Program-made: the position numbers and the translations under genes | Notes under the pieces: model-generated | Databases searched by the model: none | What the model was told of the DNA's origin: nothing | Seen by the model: the letters and a program-made list of their open reading frames with translations, nothing else | NCBI GenBank assembly: GCA_023438785.1 | Contig: JAEXQJ010000088.1 | Location: 1-20,623, forward strand | Reading direction: 5' to 3' | DNA from: Pseudomonadota bacterium | Lineage (GTDB): Bacteria > Myxococcota_A > Polyangia > Fen-1088 | Length of the DNA stretch: 20,623 nucleotides | Part shown: piece after piece, positions 13,801 through 20,623 of the stretch | How positions within the stretch are numbered: position 1 is the stretch's first letter | How the letters are laid out: each line of letters starts with the position of its first letter

Positions 13801-15513
13801 ATGCGGTATCACGTTCTGGCTTGCGACTACGACGGCACGTTGGCCCACCACGGACGCGTGGACGACCCAACCGTGGCGGCCCTGGAGCGGGTGCGCGCGT
13901 CGGGGCGCAAGCTGATCCTGGTCACCGGGCGGCAACTCGAGGACCTGCAGGCCAACTTCTCCCGTCTGGACCTCTTCGAGCTAGCCGTGCTCGAGAACGG
14001 CGGCATCATCTACGACCCGCGCACGAGTGAGGTCCAATTACTGGGCGAGCCGCCGCCGCCGGACTTCGCCGACGTCCTGAGGGCCCGGGGCGTGGACCCG
14101 GTGTCCGTGGGTCGCGTGGTGGTGGCCACCTGGCAGCCGCACGAGACCACCGCCGTGGAGGTCATCAAGGACCTGGGGCTGGAACTGCAGGTGGTCTTCA
14201 ACAAAGGGGCGGTGATGATCCTGCCCTCGGGCGTGAACAAGGCTTCGGGTCTGCTGGTCGCCCTGGAGCAACTCGGTTACTCGCGGCACAACGTGGTCGG
14301 CGTGGGCGACGCGGAAAACGATCATGCCTTCTTGCACATCTGCGAGTGTGCGGTGACGGTCTCGAACGCGCTACCCAAGCTCAAGGATCGCGCCGACCTG
14401 GTCACGGTCGGCCGTAGCAGCGAGGGCGTGACAGAGCTGACCGCCACCCTCGTGAACTCGGACCTGCGCGCCCTCGGCCCGCGCCTGCAACGCCACGCCC
14501 TGCGCGTGGGGACCTACGCGGATGGCGGCCCGGTGACCGTCGGGCCGTACAGCGCGCCCGTGCTGGTGGCGGGCACGTCTGGCGGCGGCAAGACCACCGT
14601 GGCGATTACGCTCCTCGAACAACTGGTCGAGAACGGTTACCAGTTCTGCGTGGTCGACCCGGAGGGCGACTACGGTGACTTCAAAGGGGCCGTGACGCTG
14701 GGCGACCGGGATCAGGTGCCCGGGGTGGCGGAGATTCTGGAATTGCTCAGCCGGCCGTCGGAGAACGTGATCATCAACCTGCTGGGCGTGTCGCTCGCCA
14801 ATCGCCCTCCCTTCTTCCAAGAGCTGCTGCCGCGCCTGCTGGAGATGCGGGCCCGTACGGGCCGGCCGCACTTCATGTTGGTGGACGAAACCCATCACCT
14901 TCTGCCGCAGCGCTGGGACACCACGGCGCTCTCTCTACCCGGAGAGCCCCATGGCTTCATCCTCATCAGCGCGCGGCCCGGCCATGTCTCGCCGGCGCTG
15001 CTGCGGAAGGTGGGCTGCGCCATCGTGGTGGGCCCGGAATTGGAGCCGACCCTGAGTGAATTTGCGGCCGCCGTCGGCCTGCGCGCGCCGCAACTGGAGG
15101 GTGGTCCCTCGGGCCCGGGGCTGGGCGTGCTGTGGTCCTGCCATCCCGACGAGCCAGCGCGCAGGATGCGCGCTAACCGCCCGCACGCCGAACACCGTCG
15201 GCATGTGCGCAAGTACGCCATTGGCGAGTTGGGCCCGGATGCCAGCTTCTTCTTTCGTGGTCCGGACGCGCGGCTGCGCCTGCGCGCGCAGAACCTTCAC
15301 CTCTTCGTGCAAATCGCGGAGGGCGTGGACGACGACACGTGGCTCTACCATCTCCATCAGGGCGACTACTCGCGCTGGATGCGTGAATCCATCAAGGACG
15401 GCGACCTGGCGGAAGAGGTGTCTCGCATCGAAGCGGAGCGCGACATGAACCCCGCGGAGTCACGAGCTCGCGTCCACGGCGCGATCAGCCGGCGTTACAC
15501 GGCACCTGCATGA
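13801..15513 (+). CDS. HAD-IIB phosphatase fused to HerA/VirB4-like P-loop ATPase
   Basis: A 570-residue two-domain protein. Residues 1 to about 220 are a HAD phosphatase of the Cof/sugar-phosphatase type: nucleophile pair Asp9/Asp11 in CDYDGTLA, motif II LILVTGR, Lys147 in PSGVNKASG and motif IV GVGDAENDHAF with Asp170 and Asp174. Residues about 235-560 are an additional-strand P-loop ATPase: Walker A GTSGGGKT at 258-265, VVDPEGDYGDF shortly after, and Walker B FMLVDETHHLLP with Asp362-Glu363, as in the HerA/VirB4/FtsK group. There is no transmembrane segment. The ATG at 13801 has TAGG just upstream. It is divergent from the four-gene glycoconjugate operon with only about 170 bases between starts, which suggests a shared pathway. 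The role of the ATPase part is unknown. Confidence 0.82.
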   Translation: MRYHVLACDYDGTLAHHGRVDDPTVAALERVRASGRKLILVTGRQLEDLQANFSRLDLFELAVLENGGIIYDPRTSEVQLLGEPPPPDFADVLRARGVDPVSVGRVVVATWQPHETTAVEVIKDLGLELQVVFNKGAVMILPSGVNKASGLLVALEQLGYSRHNVVGVGDAENDHAFLHICECAVTVSNALPKLKDRADLVTVGRSSEGVTELTATLVNSDLRALGPRLQRHALRVGTYADGGPVTVGPYSAPVLVAGTSGGGKTTVAITLLEQLVENGYQFCVVDPEGDYGDFKGAVTLGDRDQVPGVAEILELLSRPSENVIINLLGVSLANRPPFFQELLPRLLEMRARTGRPHFMLVDETHHLLPQRWDTTALSLPGEPHGFILISARPGHVSPALLRKVGCAIVVGPELEPTLSEFAAAVGLRAPQLEGGPSGPGLGVLWSCHPDEPARRMRANRPHAEHRRHVRKYAIGELGPDASFFFRGPDARLRLRAQNLHLFVQIAEGVDDDTWLYHLHQGDYSRWMRESIKDGDLAEEVSRIEAERDMNPAESRARVHGAISRRYTAPA

Positions 15514-15531
15514 GCGGTTACCACGGACAGA

Positions 15532-15558
15532 CCTCGGTTACGTGCCCGTAACCGGAGG
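15532..15558. repeat. Perfect inverted repeat upstream of the sigma-factor gene
   Basis: CGGTTACG (15535-15542), loop TGCC, CGTAACCG (15547-15554); the stem extends with CCT/AGG around one bulged G. A third half-site CGGTTAC lies at 15515-15521. It begins 19 bases after the HAD-ATPase stop. It may be an operator for the sigma factor gene or a transcript 3' end; no T-tract follows. Confidence 0.5.
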
Positions 15559-15752
15559 CGCGAGGCCGAAGGCGAATGAGGTAGCGACGTGGGTTGGTGA
15601 GGTGGAGGAAGCTTATGTCCGGTCACAGAGACGAACAGGTGGAGCCGCCGCGCGAAGGCAGGGGAAGGTTCTCGTTGGCTTCGCCACGGGTGGCATGTGC
15701 CTTGAAGACTCGGGATGGAAGACGCGTACGGGGCCGAGCGGCGGGGAGACCT

Positions 15753-16610
15753 ATGGCGACTGAGCGGCAGAGCGAAGACAAGAACTCCACTGAACGGCTC
15801 ATGCAGGGCCTCAAGCGGTACCCCGTGCTGGAACGCGAGGAGGAGATGCGTCTGGCGCTGGAGTACCAGAGCACGCGCGATCCGGCCATCGCGCGCCGCC
15901 TGGTGGAAGGGCACCTGCGGCTGGTCATCAAGATCGCCCACGAGTGTTGTTTCCAACAAACCATGCTGCCCGATCTGATCCAGGAGGGTTGTCTGGGACT
16001 GATGCGCGCGGTGGCCAAGTACGATCCATCGCGTGGCGTACGTCTCTCCAGCTACGCCAGTTGGTGGATTCGCGCCAACATCTTCCACTACATCATGACC
16101 AACGCGCGCATCGTGCGTGTGGCCACCACGTTCGCCCAGAGGAAGCTATTCTTCTCGTTGCGCCGCGAGACTCAGAAACTGCGAGCTGGCGGCGAGTTGC
16201 CCGACACAGTGGCTCTGGCGAAACGTCTGCGCGTCGCCGAGGGCGATGTCCTGGAAATGAGCGCTCGCTTGGCCGCGCGGGATGTGCATTTCGGGTCGGG
16301 CTCAGAATCCAAAGGCGTGGCCAGTGAGGCCGAGATGGCCCATCCCGAGGCGCCGCCCGACGAGATGCTGGCTACCCAGGAGGTTCGTGCAGTCGTCCGG
16401 CGTCACATGCGGGAGCTGGACGGCGACCTGAAGGGCCGCGAGCGGGTGATCTTCGACGAGCGTCTGTGCGCCGAGGAGCCGCTGACCCTACAGGAGGTGG
16501 GCAAGCGCTTCGGCTTGAGTCGCGAGCGCGCGCGCCAAATCGAAAGCCGGCTGAAGCGCCGACTGCGCGCGGACTTGGAGATCCTGCTGGGCGAAGCGGC
16601 TTGCGGCTGA
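15753..16610 (+). CDS. RpoH-type (sigma-32 family) RNA polymerase sigma factor
   Basis: A 285-residue sigma factor from the ATG at 15753 (GGGGAGA upstream), the usual RpoH length. Region 2 spans about residues 46-125, with DLIQEGCLGLMRAVAKYDPSR and the SSYASWWIRANI core-binding/-10 segment; the RpoH box QRKLFFSLRR is at 129-138; region 4 ends with LTLQEVGKRFGLSRERARQIE. There is no region 1.1. Heat-shock sigma factors drive chaperone and protease genes, but paralogues with other roles are common. A second in-frame ATG at 15615 has an even better GGAGGA seven bases upstream and would add 46 Arg-rich residues, so two forms are possible. The 240-base leader has an 8-bp inverted repeat. Confidence 0.88.
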   Translation: MATERQSEDKNSTERLMQGLKRYPVLEREEEMRLALEYQSTRDPAIARRLVEGHLRLVIKIAHECCFQQTMLPDLIQEGCLGLMRAVAKYDPSRGVRLSSYASWWIRANIFHYIMTNARIVRVATTFAQRKLFFSLRRETQKLRAGGELPDTVALAKRLRVAEGDVLEMSARLAARDVHFGSGSESKGVASEAEMAHPEAPPDEMLATQEVRAVVRRHMRELDGDLKGRERVIFDERLCAEEPLTLQEVGKRFGLSRERARQIESRLKRRLRADLEILLGEAACG

Positions 16611-16840
16611 TGTGGAACGTGCCGTCCGCCCTGGCAGCCCGTGGCGAGAGGCTTCGATCGCCGTCCGCGCGGGGGCTCGTCGGTTCGCGGTGCTCCGTGC
16701 TTCGCGTGTCCTTGCCTGCGCGCCAAACGCATTCCGAACGGCTCGGTCCGACTCTCAATGCGGGCTGCTGGCCCCCCCCTTCGCGGTTTCACAACGCAGA
16801 GGCTTGGGGCCCGGGTGCCCCTCGAGAGGAGGAGCAGAAC

Positions 16841-17296
16841 ATGCACGTGACCATCACCAACGAGCAGACGGTGAAGGAACTGAACGACTTGCTTGCCGGT
16901 GAGTTGTCGGCCATCGAGACCTACACGCAGGCGTTGGACAAGGTGGGCGGCGATTTCAGCGCCAGGGCGGACTTGGAACAATGCCGGGCCGCGCACCAGG
17001 AGCGGGCGCGCACGCTGAGTGATTCGGTGACCAGACTGGGGGGCTCACCCACGCACAGCTCGGGCATGTGGGGCACGTTTGCCAAGATGATTCAGAGTGG
17101 CGCCAAGGTGCTGGGCCACGGCGCCACCATCGCGGCCCTGGAGGAAGGCGAGGACCACGGCGTGCGCCACTACCGCAAGGCCGTGGAGAAGCTGGATCCT
17201 GACACCAGCAAGATGGTGGCCGCCGACCTGCTGCCCAGCCAGATTCGGACCCATGACACCATCAGCGCCCTGAAGAAGGCGCAAAGCGGAAAGTAG
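16841..17296 (+). CDS. DUF2383 ferritin-like four-helix protein
   Basis: A 151-residue all-helical protein of the DUF2383 group, related to ferritin-like four-helix bundles. The first helix carries ELNDLLAGELSAIETYTQAL, with Glu residues spaced for metal binding, the second DLEQCRAAHQERARTL, the third ALEEGEDHGVRHYRKAVEKL and the fourth LLPSQIRTHDTISALKKA; the Glu/His pairs in these helices could form a di-iron site. There is no signal peptide. The ATG at 16841 follows GAGGAGGAG at nine bases. It stands alone between the sigma factor and glgX. It may act in stress protection or metal handling; family function is not established. The 230 bases before it hold no gene, only a C8 run (16772-16779). 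Confidence 0.85.
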   Translation: MHVTITNEQTVKELNDLLAGELSAIETYTQALDKVGGDFSARADLEQCRAAHQERARTLSDSVTRLGGSPTHSSGMWGTFAKMIQSGAKVLGHGATIAALEEGEDHGVRHYRKAVEKLDPDTSKMVAADLLPSQIRTHDTISALKKAQSGK

Positions 17297-17347
17297 GCCG
17301 ACCGCTCGTGCGGACGGGGACTGGCAGTGACATGATCACCGAGGAGG

Positions 17348-17371
17348 CCGGGTGGGGAGGCCCTCACCCGG
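17348..17371 (+). promoter_or_regulatory. Hairpin in the glgX leader
   Basis: CCGGGTG (17348-17354) and CACCCGG (17365-17371) form a perfect 7-bp stem around a 10-base loop, 28 bases before the glgX start and 51 bases after the previous stop. It could end the upstream transcript or control the leader. No T-tract follows. Confidence 0.35.
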
Positions 17372-17399
17372 TCGCTCCGTCGCTGCGCAGGAGGTGATG

Positions 17400-19552
<2,153 letters not shown>

Positions 19553-19556
<4 letters not shown>

Positions 19557-20623
19557 GCGCACCGGAGGGCCGCAGGTACGACCAGGGCCCCGAGGTGGTC
19601 GGTGGCGGGGTGAGCTTTCGCGTGTGGGCGCCTGAGCACCGGCAGGTGGAGCTGCTCATTGAAGGAGCCGAGCCGCGGCTCATGCAGCGAACGGACGAGG
19701 GCTACTGGGGGGCCCTGGTCGCCGGTCTGACCGCGGGGGCGCGCTACGGGTATCGGGTGGACGGCGGCGAGCGGTTGGCCGATCCCGCCTCGCGCCTGCA
19801 GCCCGAGGGGCCGGCGGGTTGGTCACAAGTCGTGGATGGCAGCAGCTTCGCCTGGTCGGATGGCGCCTGGAAGGGCGTGCGCCTGCCCCGCCAGGTCATC
19901 TACGAATTGCACCTCGGGACCTTCTCGGCCGAGGGGAGCTGGCACGGGGCCATGGTCCAGCTACCGCGCCTGCGCGATCTGGGCGTAACGGTGGTGGAGC
20001 TCATGCCGGTGGGCGAGTTCGCGGGCAACTTCGGCTGGGGCTACGACGGCGTGGACCTGTACGCGCCCTTTCACGCCTACGGGGCCCCCGACGACTTCCG
20101 CCGCTTCGTGGACACGGCCCACGCCTTGGGTTTGGCGGTCATCTTGGACGTGGTCTACAGCCATTTCGGTCCGGAGGGTTGCACCCTGGAGCACTTCGCC
20201 AGGGCCTATTTCTCCGGTCGCGAGACCGAATGGGGCCGCGCGATCAATTTCGATGGGCCCGATTGCGGTCCGGTGCGCAGCTTCATCATCGACAATGCGG
20301 CCTACTGGGTGGGTGAATTCCACCTGGACGGCCTGCGTTTGGATGCCACGCAGGGAATTTTCGACAACTCGTCCGAGCACATGGTTACCGCGTTGACCCG
20401 CGCGGCACGTTTGGCGGCGGGCGGCCGCGAGATCATTGTCGTGGCCGAGAACGAGCCGCAGGATTCGCGCGTCCTGGCTGGGCAGGGGCTGGATGGGCTG
20501 TGGAACGACGACTTCCATCACAGTGCCCACGTGGCGCTCACCGGCCGCCGCGAGGCCTACTTCAGCGAGTACCAAGGCACCGCCCGCGAGATGGTGGCCT
20601 CGGCCGTGTGCGGCTTTCTGTAC
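19553..20623 (+). CDS. treZ: Malto-oligosyltrehalose trehalohydrolase (3' end outside window)
   Basis: The first 357 codons of a protein that is usually about 580-620 residues; the frame is open at the right window edge. It releases free trehalose from maltooligosyl-trehalose made by TreY. An N-terminal CBM48-like domain (VSFRVWAPEHRQVELL, residues 20-35) is followed by the GH13 barrel: VIYELHLGTFSAEGSW, DVVYSHFGPEG, nucleophile Asp264 in DGLRLDATQGIFDNS and acid/base Glu299 in VVAENEPQD, then the TreZ-specific WNDDFHHSAHVALTGR. The ATG at 19553 overlaps the glgX stop (ATGA) behind GGAGGG, so the two are coupled. treY is expected downstream beyond the window. Confidence 0.95.

Noticed and set aside
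16772..16779. C8 homopolymer, possible phase-variation tract
   Set aside because: It lies outside a coding frame and about 60 bases from the next start, with no promoter spacer evident.

Overview
The window is GC-rich, with short intergenic gaps and heavily overlapping operons. A Cys-rich lipoprotein, a stand-alone GspC-type PDZ protein and a paired GlgX/TreZ trehalose route suggest a deltaproteobacterial/myxobacterial-type genome (Myxococcota or a relative). This placement is inferred from style and gene content; no marker RNA gene is present.

Layout. (1) 1-3231: the end of a membrane-bound iron-sulfur/molybdopterin oxidoreductase operon: a C-terminal fragment that is probably the Mo catalytic subunit, a DmsB/PsrB-type ferredoxin subunit, a HybB/NrfD-type quinone-interacting membrane subunit, and a membrane-anchored GcvH-like protein lacking the lipoyl lysine. 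(2) 3232-5410: a small Cys-rich lipoprotein on +, then on - a response regulator with a degenerate Hpt-like region and a solo GspC-like PDZ protein. (3) 5411-6922: a scar-like region. A leftover TonB C-terminus on - faces the C-terminal half of an alternative (V- or Fe-only type) nitrogenase beta subunit on +, which is followed by an intact NifX-like protein. (4) 6923-10119: a hairpin-rich gap, a solo CheR-type methyltransferase, and an acyl-CoA synthetase/hotdog thioesterase pair. (5) 10171-15513: four tightly overlapping - strand genes (methyltransferase, a glycosidase with an apparently circularly permuted barrel, PIG-L deacetylase, GT4 glycosyltransferase), divergent from a + strand fusion of a HAD-IIB phosphatase with a HerA/VirB4-like P-loop ATPase. 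(6) 15514-20623: an RpoH-type sigma factor, a DUF2383 ferritin-like protein, glgX/treX and the first 357 codons of treZ.

How they work together. Region 1 should couple a periplasmic or cytoplasmic Mo-enzyme to the quinone pool. Region 5 looks like a locus that builds or edits an unidentified glycoconjugate and is the best candidate for an undescribed system. Region 6 joins a heat-shock-type sigma factor to storage-glucan conversion into trehalose (debranching by GlgX/TreX, release by TreZ, with TreY probably beyond the window). The nitrogenase fragment has no P-cluster cysteine and cannot be a working subunit as it stands.

No tRNA, rRNA, CRISPR array, insertion sequence or replication origin was seen.
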